From Arcuatula senhousia (Eukaryota > Mollusca > Bivalvia > Mytilida > Mytilidae), in contig CAXARO010001820.1 of NCBI GenBank assembly GCA_963971305.1, positions 1-64,000 on the forward strand: 64,000 bases of DNA, written 5' to 3'. The notes beneath the pieces were generated by a model. That model had not been told where the DNA came from and did no database searches. It was given only the letters and a program-made list of their open reading frames with translations. The position numbers and the translations under genes were made by a program. Positions 40,813-51,639 of the stretch are shown here, piece by piece. Position 1 is the first letter of the stretch. Each line of letters begins with the position of its first letter.

Positions 40813-42640
40813 TGTTCATGAAGAGCTCAATGAGCACTAAAGCAACATCCATTTTTAACAACGCTGATGTTGCAAAAACACTGTCCACCTTACACGACAA
40901 ATATGTTGTTGTACCTGCAGACAAAGCACCAAATAACATCATTTTTGTGTGCAAGAAACACTATATTGAGTGCTTGACAGTTGAATTAGGGGTTAGTTGT
41001 ACCAACAATAGCAGCACGTACACAGCTACAACATTGTCTAAGGAGGAAATTATTGACAATCATAAATCTGTCATTTCCTCCTTCGGGCTCTCTGTTGGTG
41101 CTGACAATGATGACATTCCATCCCTGTATTGGATTCCTAAATTACATAAAAATCCATACAAACAGCGCTTCATTGCAGGGTCATCGAAATGTACCACTAA
41201 ACCTCTAAACCTCTTTCAGTCCTGTTGACCTCAATACTGACGGCAATAAAATCCGGCCTCCAGAAATATTACGATTGTTGTTATTCTAGAAATGGTGAAT
41301 TCGAAAGAACTGATGGAGATTCTTAACTCTAAATCAGTTTCATCTTGCAACAGCATCAAGACTTTCGATTTCTCCACACTTTACACTTCTATTCCACATG
41401 AACAACTCAAGTCACGATTGGCACAGCTGATTAAACGCAGCTTTTTCAAAAAGAATGGAAAACGCAGGTACAAATATCTGGTAGTCGGTTATAATAAGAC
41501 TTACTTCGCCATCAATGAGTCTAAAAGTAAGAACAAATTTACAGAAGATCAAATAATCGACATGCTCAACTTTCTTATAGACAACATATTTGTTCAGTTT
41601 GGTGGACGTGTTTTTCAGCAAACAATAGGGATTCCAATGGGCACCAATTGTGCACCTTTGCTTGCTGATTTGTTTCTTCATTCATATGAAGCAGACTTCT
41701 TACAATCTCTTCTAGACAAAAAAGATCGTAGACTAGCTCTCTCTTTTAACCTCACGTTCCGTTATATTGATGATGTCCTTTCACTGAACAATTCTCGATT
41801 TGGTGACTTTCTCCATCTCATATATCCCCCGGAACTTGAGATAAAGGACACAACGGATTCTAGGAAGTCTGCTTCATATTTAGATCTACATCTCGAAATA
41901 GACTCTCAAGGAAAACTATCAACAAAGCTCTATGACAAATGTGATGACTTCAACTTCCCAATCGTCAACTTTCCCTTCGTGTGTAGCAACATTCCGTCCG
42001 CTCCAGCTTATGGAGTTTACGTATCACAATTGATTCGTCACTCCAGAGCTTGTGGGAGTTACATCGATTTCCTTGGCAGAGCGTCACGTTTGACACAGAA
42101 ATTGCTAACACAGGGTTATGTTGCTCCTCGGTTGCTGTCTTCACTCAAGAAATTTTACGGTAGACACCATGTACTCATAGATAAATATGGGATTTCTATC
42201 TCTCAGATGAGTGCAGATGTCGGTTTGTCATATGGTTTTGTTTTGTCTTCCTTTACCGGATTTGACACACTGAATTGTAAATTGGCAGCGCGGCGGGTGT
42301 GCTATAGCAGGCAGGAACCGCTTACTCTTCCGGAGCACCCGAGTTCACTCTTGTTACGACTTGAGTTCGCGTTGTTGATTTCTGTTCGGTTGTTTTTATG
42401 TTTTGTGTTTCCTTGTGCTGTTCTTGTTCATGTTTACCGGTTTTGTCGTTGCCTTTTCGGACTTTTGACAATCGAATGCCCCTTTGGTGCCTCTGCTTAT
42501 TTGATAAATGTAATCCAACTCATATTAGTCTTTCAATATACGACCTGGTATGCAAGATATCTTTGTTATATTCTTTCTGTTCTGCCTTTACAAACATTTT
42601 ATTAAATATGATTAAAACCTTGATTTTGAAAACTTTATAA
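40813..42640 (+). pseudogene. Penelope-like element with reverse transcriptase, 5'-truncated and broken
   Basis: The first frame (to 41228) has the N-terminal RT part (PSLYWIPKLHKNP). The second (41292-42605) has FDFSTLYTSIPH, GIPMGTNCAPLLADLFL, FRYIDDVLSL and SYLDLHLEID, the ordered RT motifs of Penelope-like elements. Two lesions lie between them. One is an 8-bp tandem duplication at 41199-41214. The other is a 23-bp gap at 41297/41298, judged against the copy at 47418. Together they are a multiple of three, so only the part between them is misread, but it contains a stop. No GIY-YIG endonuclease domain is recognisable after the RT. The last about 100 codons look like translated 3' UTR (CTTACTCTTCCGGAGCA is shared with the other copies). 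The 5' end is fused to a 470-bp repeat unit. Confidence 0.85.
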
Positions 42641-43189
42641 TAATAGAAGTTTAACGATGTTTATGTTTTTAAAACATTTGTTTCATCAGCGTGTAGACAA
42701 ATAGGTTGACAATAAAAATATATGACAATTTTTAATGTTTTTATTATACATGTATATATTATGATAACTACATGTATAAGCAAAACACTGACCCATAAAA
42801 TATTTTAACAATTAGTTTAGCATTTATATTGTACTTTTTCATGAGAATATCTTTGTGGTCAACCGCTTGCCCATTTTCAGTTTAGAGCTCCATTTGCCAC
42901 TTTGAGAATATTCTTCACTTTTGAATAACACTTTTTAAAAAAAACGATAGAATCATTTTTTTGTAAATCAATGCTTGTTTCATTAACTTAGATATATTAA
43001 CTGCAAAATCCATCACAAACACTACTGAGAAATATTTCACTTTTCATTCAAGTAATAGGGTAATGTTTTGCTTCATTATAAATATTATGAAATATTAGTC
43101 CCATGACCCCTTCATTAATCATTTAGTAAGCGCTAGATGAAATGTCTGTATGGCAGTATATGTGTACCATCAAATGTTATTTCTATTTT
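42641..43189. other. No gene seen
   Basis: AT-rich sequence downstream of the Penelope-like element. No hammerhead core (CTGATGA with GAAA) was found here on either strand. Confidence 0.4.
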
Positions 43190-44720
43190 TTATCACCACC
43201 ATTTTGTGTCTTAAGTTGTTGTCTGTTTTGAATTTTACTTTCAGATTTCAGATTTTTTATGTTAAAAAATGACCGCCATTGTTAAAAATAGAACATTAAT
43301 AGCTTATATGTATAGACATATCATTCACTGAAAAATAAATCTCATTATGTAAATGTCAAATATAAGATGAGTATTAATATATTGTTGATGTCCAGTAAGG
43401 CTTTTATCGGGACGTTGAATGATGGTGGCAAATGCAGTTATAAAACCATCGACTCGCCTAAGCGATCAGCTCATCAATTACAAGCTTTGTAATTTTTTCT
43501 CTTGAAATTTACCTACTGTAAATTATTCCCTTATGGCAAGTGAGATGGCGGATGTTATACCCCAAACGTCGGTGGCCGCATCCACATATAAAAAGCAAGT
43601 ATTACATCAGCCATATTGGTATGGTAGATACACCAAATATGCACAATGCTTGATTAAAATAGTGGCTGTAACTTACATTTTTTGCACGTATAAACACTAA
43701 AAGATGGATGATTTATGTCATTTATTGCGTACAGATAAATACAAAATCAACCATAATGGTATGGTAGGTGCATCGTACACCGTGATATGTTACCAACAAA
43801 AATTTCGTTGTCTGTCGTTGTCATTTTGAAAAGATTACTTGAAAACTTAGCACATTTCGTTCATATGATGTCAAATCTATCTGATGTTCTTTGTAATGGT
43901 TTTCGCATGTTTAGGTCAAATAAAATGACCTCCGTTGTTACACATAGAATAGAAAGCAACAACATACACAAATGACTAATAGTTCAGAAAGTATCGACCT
44001 AATAGCATCTTAACCTAAAACGCACTACATATAACGAAGATTTGCATTATGGTATTTTATATTTCCTATTTGTTGAGCTTATTCCATTACAATGCTGTCG
44101 TCGTTGGTAAACAATTTCAAAACGTTTCCAATATTAATGGAACTATGTAGGAAAATATATTTGACATGTTGCAGTAATTAACCTTCTTAAAATGGAATCG
44201 AAAAAAAAAACATGGCCTCTGTTACTTAAAATAGAACATAGGATGAACTAAACATTTATGGCCCTGAGCTCAACAACTATCACATATATAAGCAATCTGA
44301 AGGGTCATTTCCTCTGAAAATGAAAACTGTTGCCTGTATTATCCGTCAGTTATTAAGCTCTACAAAAAACCATTCAGAACTAAAATGTCAGATGATTCCT
44401 TATAGTGCTAATGGATTTTTCGAGGTAAAAATACTGTTTTTCGTTATCCTTCAAAACTAAAACTTTGCATATTTGGAAAGCTTTTTGTTTACTTATACTG
44501 CCACCCCTTTAACATTTCCAAAACTAAATTTGGTAGCGGTTGTCAAACGGTCGTCCTTTAAGGACATGGGTAGCGTTTCTTTTGTTTTTGCTTTATAGAA
44601 TAGAAACTATGACAGATTGAAAAAAAACACCAAAAAAATCTTTTTCAAGTTGCTTGATACAAACAGTCAGCTCATACACCTTTACAAAAAATATGCTTTG
44701 AGGCAAAATATTTAATAAGA
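43190..44720 (+). repeat. Very old family A remnants
   Basis: Worn phrases of the family A core recur: GTTAAAAATAGAACATTAAT (43275), ACATGGCCTCTGTTACTTAA (44209), AAGCTCTACAAAA (44355) and GTCAGATGATTCCTTATAG (44388). No caps remain. Confidence 0.5.
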
Positions 44721-44784
44721 TGTTTAGTTCCCATAAGATACGTTAGAGGCTTGATGAAAACATATAAGATGCACCAATGGGACA

Positions 44785-44900
44785 TTAGAATGTCAAAAGT
44801 CTGAAAGGGCAACGACAAAACCAGTCACAACCCACGACAGCAACACGATTAAGCACATAGAAATACAAAAACATACAATCAACAACGAAACCTCAGGTCG
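44785..44900 (-). mobile_element. Penelope-like 3' fragment, minus strand
   Basis: GTCAAAAGTCTGAAAGGGCA and ACGACAAAACC match, inverted, the 3' part of the element at 42440-42480. It lies head-to-head with the plus-strand fragment that starts near 44900. Confidence 0.6.
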
Positions 44901-45423
44901 TCATGTGCTTGTATGCAAATACGGGATTTCTATCTCTCAGATGAGCACAGATGTTGGTTTGACATAGAGTTTTGTAATGTCATCCTTTCCGGATTTGACC
45001 AACACTTAATCGATCTTTGGCAACGTGACGGGTGTGCTATAGCAAGCAGGAACTGCTTACTCTTCCGGAGCACCTGAGTTCACTCTCGTTTCGACTTGAG
45101 TTCGCGTTGCTGAATGCGGTTTTGTTGTTATGTGTGTGTGTTTTATGTTGTTATGTGGTTTGTTTTGTTGTGATGATTTTTTGTCTGCCGGTTTTGTCTT
45201 TGTCTTCACGGTTTTATGATACTGATTACCCCTTTGGTACACCTTTGCTTCTTTCGTAGTTTAGTTTCTCGTTCGACATTTTATGGTTTTATTCTTTGCT
45301 CTTCATATTCATATAGTGTTTGGCAATTTTAACCTTTGGTAGAGCGCCTCTGATGAGTCTTGAATAGACGAAACGCGCGTCAGGCGTAGCAAAATTTATT
45401 GTCTGGAACTTTGTTGTAATTTA
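44900..45423 (+). mobile_element. Penelope-like 3' end with hammerhead
   Basis: It starts in the last RT codons (KYGISISQMSTDVGLT). It runs through the shared 3' UTR (CTATAGCAAGCAGGAACTGC, CTTCCGGAGCACCTGAG, TACCCCTTTGGTAC), then a unique stretch, and ends with a hammerhead motif and ATTGTCTGGAACTTTGTTGT. A 75-codon frame here is UTR. Confidence 0.75.
45344..45387 (+). ncRNA. Hammerhead ribozyme (type I, minimal stem III)
   Basis: Stem I is GCGCCT (45344-45349) with AGGCGT (45382-45387), six pairs including one G-U. The core is CTGATGA (45350-45356). Stem II is GTCT/AGAC with loop TGAAT. The second core is GAAA (45370-45373). Stem III is ACG/CGT with a two-base loop. The cleavage-site C is 45381. 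All core bases are present. Very short stem III and location at a Penelope-like 3' end match the hammerheads known from Penelope-like elements. Self-cleavage is predicted, not shown; such minimal forms often act as dimers. Confidence 0.85.
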
Positions 45424-45545
45424 AATTGGTAACGAGAGTGAACCCAGAAACACCGGAAAAGTAAGCAATTTCTGCTTACAATGAAACACCGGTTGCCCTG
45501 TCAATGGTCGATTCAGTGTGTAACATCCCATATTTGTTGCAAAAA
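45424..45545 (-). mobile_element. Penelope-like 3' fragment, minus strand, diverged
   Basis: GAGAGTGAACCCAGAAACAC and GGAAAAGTAAGCAATTTCTG are a worn inverse of the CTTACTCTTCCGGAGCA region. The fragment follows the hammerhead directly in opposite orientation. Confidence 0.55.
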
Positions 45546-45679
45546 GTAAAGAGACATTTTGTTTTGATAAGCACCATTGCATTAGTTTAAGAAGAGTCGG
45601 TTGCATGGGTCATAGAGGATTGGTGTTTGTTTAAAAGATTTGAGTCTTAGTTGTCATACTTAGAAATTTTACACGTACC

Positions 45680-45970
45680 TACATAAGGTAATAACAAAAT
45701 TACCGAGTTTGGAGAATCAATCTAATATGTTCATACGACAAGACAAAATAAGGAAGATATACCGAAACAATTGAAGATCGCAATGGTCCTGACTTGGTAC
45801 AGGCATTTCAAAAGAAATGGTGGGTTAAATTAGGTTTTAAGGCCCGTCAAACCTTCTCCTTCCAGTGTGATCTTAGGGTCCAGTAGTTACACAAAAATAA
45901 CAGGTTTGTGAAGACAAATTAGGGACGCTAATGTGATCATCTCAGTACATCAACCAGCCAAACACTAATC
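45680..45970 (-). repeat. Repeat with inverted GATCGCAATGG arms, copy 2
   Basis: GATCGCAATGG at 45776 and the worn arm CCAGTGTGATC at 45862 flank AATGGTGGGTTAAATTAGG, followed by GTGATCATCTCAGTACATC. It has the same order as 29570-29860. Confidence 0.65.
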
Positions 45971-46189
45971 AAAGCAAGAACTAACCATTTTTTAGGAGAT
46001 CGTATGAAACGTATTTTCTTATAACCTTGGTCTAATAATCGGTTACGGAGAAAGCGGTGTCGGATAAACAAATCTGAAAAATTTGTACAAGCCCTGGCAT
46101 ATCCAAAGTTATAAATTTGACTGAAAGTAATAAATTTGAGTACATGCATGCATGATGACAGCATCGGAATACATAACAAGGCGTTTAGG

Positions 46190-46556
46190 ATCAATTTATT
46201 TAGTTTAAACATATTTATTTATCCTGGATTGGGAAACAAGCTTAATGCTTATGTAAATCCCTCTCCAGCTAGCAGTTTGCGAGTGTGGCCTTTGCAGCGG
46301 CCCCCATTGAGCCTACTCTTATCGAACTCTACAAAGGGGTCTTTAACGTGCATGGGGTATTGCTCTCCACATACACGGGACAACCTTTTTTCGTCCCTTC
46401 CGAAGGACTAGCATCGCTCCTTGAGACCATCCTCGCAAATGGTGTCAAGAGAGAGTCGGAAAATTGGTTCATGAAATTTTCACCCCGGACGAGGATCGAA
46501 CCACGAACCTTGGTGTTAGTAGCCCGACGCGTTAACCACTACACCACCGGCTCTCC
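46190..46556 (-). mobile_element. tRNA-derived SINE
   Basis: The minus-strand head (46484-46556) has A-box-like GGTGTAGTGGTTAACGCG and B-box-like GTGGTTCGATCCTCG. The body to 46190 aligns with 100-475. Two plus-strand frames here are shadows. No target duplication was identified. Confidence 0.7.
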
Positions 46557-46689
46557 TTTTATAGTTTCAGATCAATTTATAGTTTCTTTTGTGTTCAAGT
46601 TGGAATTTTTTTTAGGTTAATTGTCTGTGATTTTTTTATTTATATATTGTTTTGCATTTTATTATTTTTTTAATAAGAGCAATTTTGGT

Positions 46690-46760
46690 GAACATTGAAA
46701 ATCACAATGTGCGTCAGGTGAAGCAAATTTTATTGCCTGTAAATTTCTTGTACTGTTTTA
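46690..46760 (+). repeat. Remnant of a hammerhead-flanking sequence
   Basis: TGTGCGTCAGGTGAAGCAAA and TTATTGCCTGTAAATTTCTT resemble the sequence just 3' of the hammerhead at 45378-45412. The CTGATGA and GAAA core is lost. Confidence 0.4.
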
Positions 46761-46851
46761 TTCTGATAACAAATATTTAGGAGATCTTTTATCATTTACC
46801 CTTTTAACAAAAGGCTCAGATACATTTTAATCAATTTGAGACTTCCCGTGT

Positions 46852-47152
46852 GTTATAACTTATAATATTAGACCGCAAAGCCCAGCCAATACACGTTATA
46901 ACTTATATTATTAGACCGCTAAGCCCAGCCAATACACGTTATAACTTATTTTAGTAGACCGCTAGGCCCAGCCAATACACGTTATAACTTATTTTAGTAG
47001 ACCGCTAGGCCCAGCCAATACACGTTATAACTTATTTTATCAGACCGCTAAGCCCAGCCAATACACGTTATAACTTATAATATCAGACCGCTAAGGCCAG
47101 CCTATACACGTTATAACTACTTTATTAGACCGCTAAGGTCAGCCAATACACA
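46852..47152 (+). repeat. 43-bp minisatellite, seven copies
   Basis: Units start at about 46852, 46895, 46938, 46981, 47024, 47066 and 47109. Each contains GTTATAACTTAT, TAGACCGCTA and CCCAGCCAATACAC. The copies differ at a few positions only. Confidence 0.9.
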
Positions 47153-47409
47153 TTACAAAACACTGATGACCTGATTTGAAATACACTTTTTTTTGGAAAA
47201 CGACTTATCTCTCTGAAATTTTTAAATATGCTTGGGATTTCAAAGAAATAGGAAGTAGAAAATCCATAACAAAAAAATGTATATCATCATGTGCTATTAT
47301 ATGTTTTATCAGCTGAACCTTTACAATATGCCATAAGAAAATGTAATGAAAAAAAGGAATTGCTGTAACTAATACAAATGTAAGAAGCAGAGGTTCCAAT
47401 GGGGCATCC

Positions 47410-48400
47410 GAATTTTAAAGAGGAAATCATTGAAAATCACAAATCTGTCATTTCCTCCTTCGGCCTTTCTGTTGGTGCCAATAATGATAAAAGTCCATCC
47501 CTGTATTGGATTCCTAAATTAAATAAAAATCCAAACAAACTGCGCTTCATTGCAGGGTCATCCAAATGTACAACTAAGCCTCTTTCAGTTCTGTTGACTT
47601 TAATACTTACGGCAATAAAATCCGGCACCAGAAATATTACGATTGTTGTTATTCAAGAAATGGTGTCAATCAATTGTGGATCCTGAAGAATTCGAAAGAA
47701 CTTATGGAGATTCTCTAAATCAGTTTCATCTTGTAACAGCATCAAAAAAAGCGATTTCTCCACACTATACAATTCTATTCCACATGAACAACTGAAATCA
47801 AGATTGGCACATCTGATTAAACACATTTTTTTCAAAAAGAATGGAAAACGCAGATACAAATATCAAGTAGTCAATCATACCAAGACTTACTTTGTCATCA
47901 ATGAGTCTAAAAATAGAACAAATTTACAGAAGACCAAATAATCGACATGCTCAACTTTCTCATTGACAACATATTTGTTCAGTTTTGGTGGATGTGTTTT
48001 TTAGCAAACAGTAGGGATTCCAATGGGCACTAATTGTGCACCTTGCTGATTTGTTTCTTCATTCATATGAAGCAAACCTCTTACAATCTCTTCTTGACAA
48101 AATAGATCGTAGACTAGCTTTCTTTCAACCTCACGTTCCGTTATATTGACGATGTCCTTTCACTGACCAATGTTCGATTTGGTGACTTTCTCCATCTCAT
48201 ATATCCCCAGGAGCTTGAGATAAAAGACACAACGGTTTCTATGAAGTCTGCTTCATATTTAGATCTACATCTCGAAATTAACTCTCAAGGAAGACTTTCA
48301 AGAAGGCTCTGTGACAAACGTGATGACTTCAACTTTCCAATTGTCCACTTTCCCTGCTTGTGTAGCAACATTTCGTCCGCTCCAACTTATGGAGTTTACG
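47410..48400 (+). pseudogene. Penelope-like RT pseudogene
   Basis: The same RT as at 40813-42640, with many small indels. Readable pieces are PSLYWIPKLNKNP, a worn YTSIPHE region, PMGTNCAP and SYLDLHLEINSQG. It stops at GGAGTTTACG near 48399, where an unrelated TTTAATTAGTG duplication begins. It keeps the 23 bp missing from the 41297 site. Confidence 0.85.
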
Positions 48401-48424
48401 TTTTAATTAGTGTTTTAATTAGTG

Positions 48425-48720
48425 TTTGACTGGTGTGCTGTACTGAGATGATCACCTCAATACCCCTATTGTGTCTCACAACTATGTTGTGTTCTATGGA
48501 CATTACCGGATCCTAAGATCGCAATGGAAGAGGGAGGTTTGGCGCCATAAAACCTGGTTTAATCCACCATTTCGTTTGAAATGCCTGTACCAAGTCAGGA
48601 CCATTGCGATCCACCAGTTCTCCGGTATGACTGATTCGTTTTTGTCATTTTCTCTGGACTATGAGATTGATCATTCAAGTTCGGTAGTTTTGTTATTACC
48701 TTTATATTCTAAGTTGATTG
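48425..48720 (+). repeat. Repeat with inverted GATCGCAATGG arms, copy 3 (opposite orientation)
   Basis: GATCGCAATGG (48517) and CCATTGCGATC (48601) flank a GGTTTGGCGCCATAAAACC segment. GAGATGATCACCTCAATA lies at the left end. It is inverted relative to copies 1 and 2. Confidence 0.65.
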
Positions 48721-48724
48721 CAAC

Positions 48725-48850
48725 ATGTGCAACATAACCCTGTGTCAGCAATCCTGTGTCAAACATGGCGCTCTGCCAAGGCAATAAATGTAATGCCCGC
48801 AAGCTCTGGAGTAACGAATCAACTGTGATACGAAGAATCCATAAGCAGCA
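48725..48850 (-). mobile_element. Penelope-like RT fragment, minus strand
   Basis: AACATAACCCTGTGTCAGCA, AAGCTCTGGAGTAACGAATC and GTGATACG match, inverted, the RT C-terminal region (compare 63560-63670). It lies tail-on to the plus-strand pseudogene. Confidence 0.6.
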
Positions 48851-48889
48851 GCGGAAATTTAGGACCAGAATTATAAAATATCTTAAAGA

Positions 48890-49400
48890 TATCTAATGCC
48901 AAGGTTTTCATTTGGCGTACTTTAAATGATGGTTGGTAGCTGAGAATTTTCAATCAAGTATATGTGCTTATATAATAGTCGTAGACAAATCTTAGGGCAC
49001 GCTTCTGTATTTTTGTCTATTTTTTGTGTTATTTTCGGAGCAGAAGTGCCAAACAAGAGGGCAATAGCTGATATTAGACATCATGAATGAATGGTATATT
49101 GTAAATTTTGTGACTTTGTTAAGATGTGTAGCAATTCGTTTTAACTCTTGCTTACTATTTGATTAAGGCTGTTTTAAGTCCAGCTTAAAATAGATTTTGA
49201 AACGAAGCAGCTACACCTCTTCATCGCTATTTATGTTGTTGTCGTTGAAATTAAATGTTTTATTTTTTACTGAGTTTTAGACCTAATGCCAATGGCCTTG
49301 AATTTTGTAGGGTTAGCCTGCATTTTATTGAATGAGAACCATGAGATCAGGGATTCATTGTCTTCTTCCAGAGATGAAATAACTATATCTAAAGATTTGT
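48890..49400 (-). pseudogene. LINE reverse-transcriptase fragment, minus strand
   Basis: Minus-strand translation in broken frames gives LISWFSFNKMQANPTKFKAI and then MMSNISYCPLVWHFCSE and RALRFVYDY-like pieces. The WF...N.MQANP.KF and FxMSNxxYCPxVWHFC patterns are typical of the C-terminal half of CR1/Jockey-type LINE RT. Frameshifts and stops separate the pieces, so it is long dead. Confidence 0.72.
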
Positions 49401-49599
49401 AAACTTTCAATTGACAGAAAAAAGTTTTAGTGGGTTTAAATCTCTACGTTTTTGTCATTTTGGAATCCTAATTTTTTTCCCCACAACTTGCAAACATTTT
49501 CACGCCTCACTCTCACGGAAACTTGTGTCATGTTTCGATTTGCTTTTGTTTTTTCGTTCGTTTTTTTGAGATTGACTGTTTTTTTATTGTTTAATCTCT

Positions 49600-49820
49600 A
49601 AATTACCGCTTGTTATGTGAGATGTGTCGCGTACACCTATTCCACATGTAATTATTTTTTATTTCATCATACTATAGAAAATAATGAGATGTCGAATAAG
49701 TGTACGCGACACAGCCCACAATTAAACGGCAATTAAGAAAAACCACAATGGACAACCGCCAGCAGCCTTCAACGAGGCCATTTGGCACTGCTCGCAGTTA
49801 TGCATTTGGCCCATGGATTT
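49600..49820. repeat. Repeat with a 25-bp inverted pair
   Basis: The arms at 49623-49647 and 49689-49713 are inverted copies with two mismatches; both contain GTCGCGTACAC or its complement. The 41-nt loop is AT-rich. The part after it matches 30360-30610 inverted, and a similar arm (GTCGCGTACAATTATTCC) appears at 51144. Confidence 0.7.
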
Positions 49821-50689
49821 AATAATAACTATAAACCACGAAATAATACCTATGAGCATACCTTAAACACTATCTACTGTGATACCCAAAATAATATCCC
49901 TACATAACTGCTTATTTTGATCAAAACACCCTATCAAATCAGGTACCAAGTCAGATTTTCTACACAAAAGATAAAAATTATGTAAAAACTATCACCAAAT
50001 CTTAGCTTCAAGTAAATCTGATAAATCTAAATCATTCCAAATGCTTTATAGTATGTAATAGGCTGTGTCTGTCTTGGACATTAAGGACTAAATTGCAAAA
50101 TTCCCATTTTAAACCAAATTCAAATGAAATTTATCAACATCTGGTGTGTGTTGGTGTTGGTGTTCAACACCCTTTATCGACGCAAATGGGCCATTACGGG
50201 CGGTCTACATCCGAAAATGAATTATTAGTAGACACATGCAAAGTCCTAACATCGCTTATTTAATTAAGAATATACTAGTAATCAACAGTCATGTATGATC
50301 TGCTTAAAATTGCCCAATAAAGACAAAGTATATAGGTAAAGGAATAAAATCTAATAAAAACAAAACATAAAATACGCTTCCTGTTTCATTGTTAGATTCA
50401 TATTCATGACTCTGCATATCGTATCGAATAGAACTTTTCATGATTTTATTCAAAACCGTAATCTCTGAAAACAAAATAACCAATCATGAATTAATCCAAA
50501 CAAATCATCTGAAAGAAGAACTTCAGATAGTTATCGCCCTTAAACTGTCTGTTCAAACAAAACCTTATGTGTTCGTCACTGGTAAAAAAAATCAAACAAT
50601 CTATTATGTCGAGCTTTAACCTGAAACTGAAAATTAGAAGCTAGATAACATATCTGTCTCAGACTAATGCATCAAAATTATCTTTAGTT
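49821..50689. other. No gene seen
   Basis: AT-rich; no frame, cap or repeat is recognised. Confidence 0.4.
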
Positions 50690-51194
50690 GAACCAGAATT
50701 TAAATCCCGAGCTGACGAGTCATTTTTTATAAAAAAAATCACCATGATCACGTTTCGTCGTGTAATCGTTGCACATCAGAATAATAAAATTTCCACAGGA
50801 AAGAAATTATTTATCGATCTTAACAAAAAATAAAATCAACCAATGAACTGAACAAATTAATCAGTTACGCTATACTAGACTTTTTCGGAAACTAACTATA
50901 GTCATACTCATAGTCCTATTCATACTCATATAATAGGAACAAATAGTGTGGGTTTTTTCAAAACATTTAAATCATCAATCAAAATGACCACAAATTGCAC
51001 GGCTGGTAAGGTTGTCAAGGTTAATTAAAATGCAAGATACATATAAATGTGATGATGAGATGTACACGAAGAAAAACGAAAATAAATGCAACTTCCATTG
51101 TCAGTGGATTTTTTAAGTTGCTGCTCATATATGTAGGTTGAGTCGCGTACAATTATTCCATATCTCTTTATCTTTTATTCCATTTATATTCAAA

Positions 51195-51615
51195 AATCTA
51201 TGCGCAAAACAATACAATTCAAAGAGGGGCATTCGAGTGTCAAAAGTCCGAAAAGGCAACGACAAAACCGGTAAACATGAACAAAAACCGCACGAGGAAA
51301 CACAAAACACAAAATCAACCGAATAGAAATCAACAACGCAAACTCAAGTCGTAACAAGAGTGAACTCGCGTGCTCCGGAAGAGTAAGCGGTTCCTGTCTG
51401 CTATAGCACACCCGTCGCGCGGCCAATTTCCAATTCAGGGTGTCAAATCCGATAAAAAAAGACAAAACAAAAACCCTATGACAAACCAACATCCGCACTC
51501 AACCGAGAGATAGAAATCCCATATTTACCGTACAGGTTCACCGTAAAAATTCAATGTAATTCCCACAAGCTCTAGAGTAAAGAATCAATTGTGATAATTG
51601 TGAATCTAAGGATTG
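51195..51615 (-). mobile_element. Penelope-like 3' fragment, minus strand
   Basis: Inverted match to 42000-42500. It holds GTGCTCCGGAAGAGTAAGCG, CTATAGCACACCCGTCGCGC and, at the right end, the RT C-terminal codons (GAGATAGAAATCCCATATTT). Frames inside are 3' UTR. Confidence 0.75.
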
Positions 51616-51639
51616 CTTAAAAAAATTATCGTAAAAAAT

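Larger units (their letters stand above)
38966..40822 (-). repeat. About 470-bp tandem repeat, three copies plus a stub
   Basis: Near-identical units start at about 38966, 39434 and 40311, and a fourth is cut at about 40813-40822 where the Penelope-like element begins. Each carries a tRNA-like sequence on the minus strand. The second unit is lengthened by an insertion at 39597-40004. The near identity suggests recent duplication. Confidence 0.88.

Noticed and set aside
42260..42605. C-terminal extra domain of the Penelope-like RT
   Set aside because: The sequence is shared with untranslated 3' ends of the other copies in several frames, so it is more likely 3' UTR that stays open by chance. 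No GIY-YIG motif is seen.
46852..47152. CRISPR-like array
   Set aside because: Seven direct 43-bp units with no spacers; a minisatellite.
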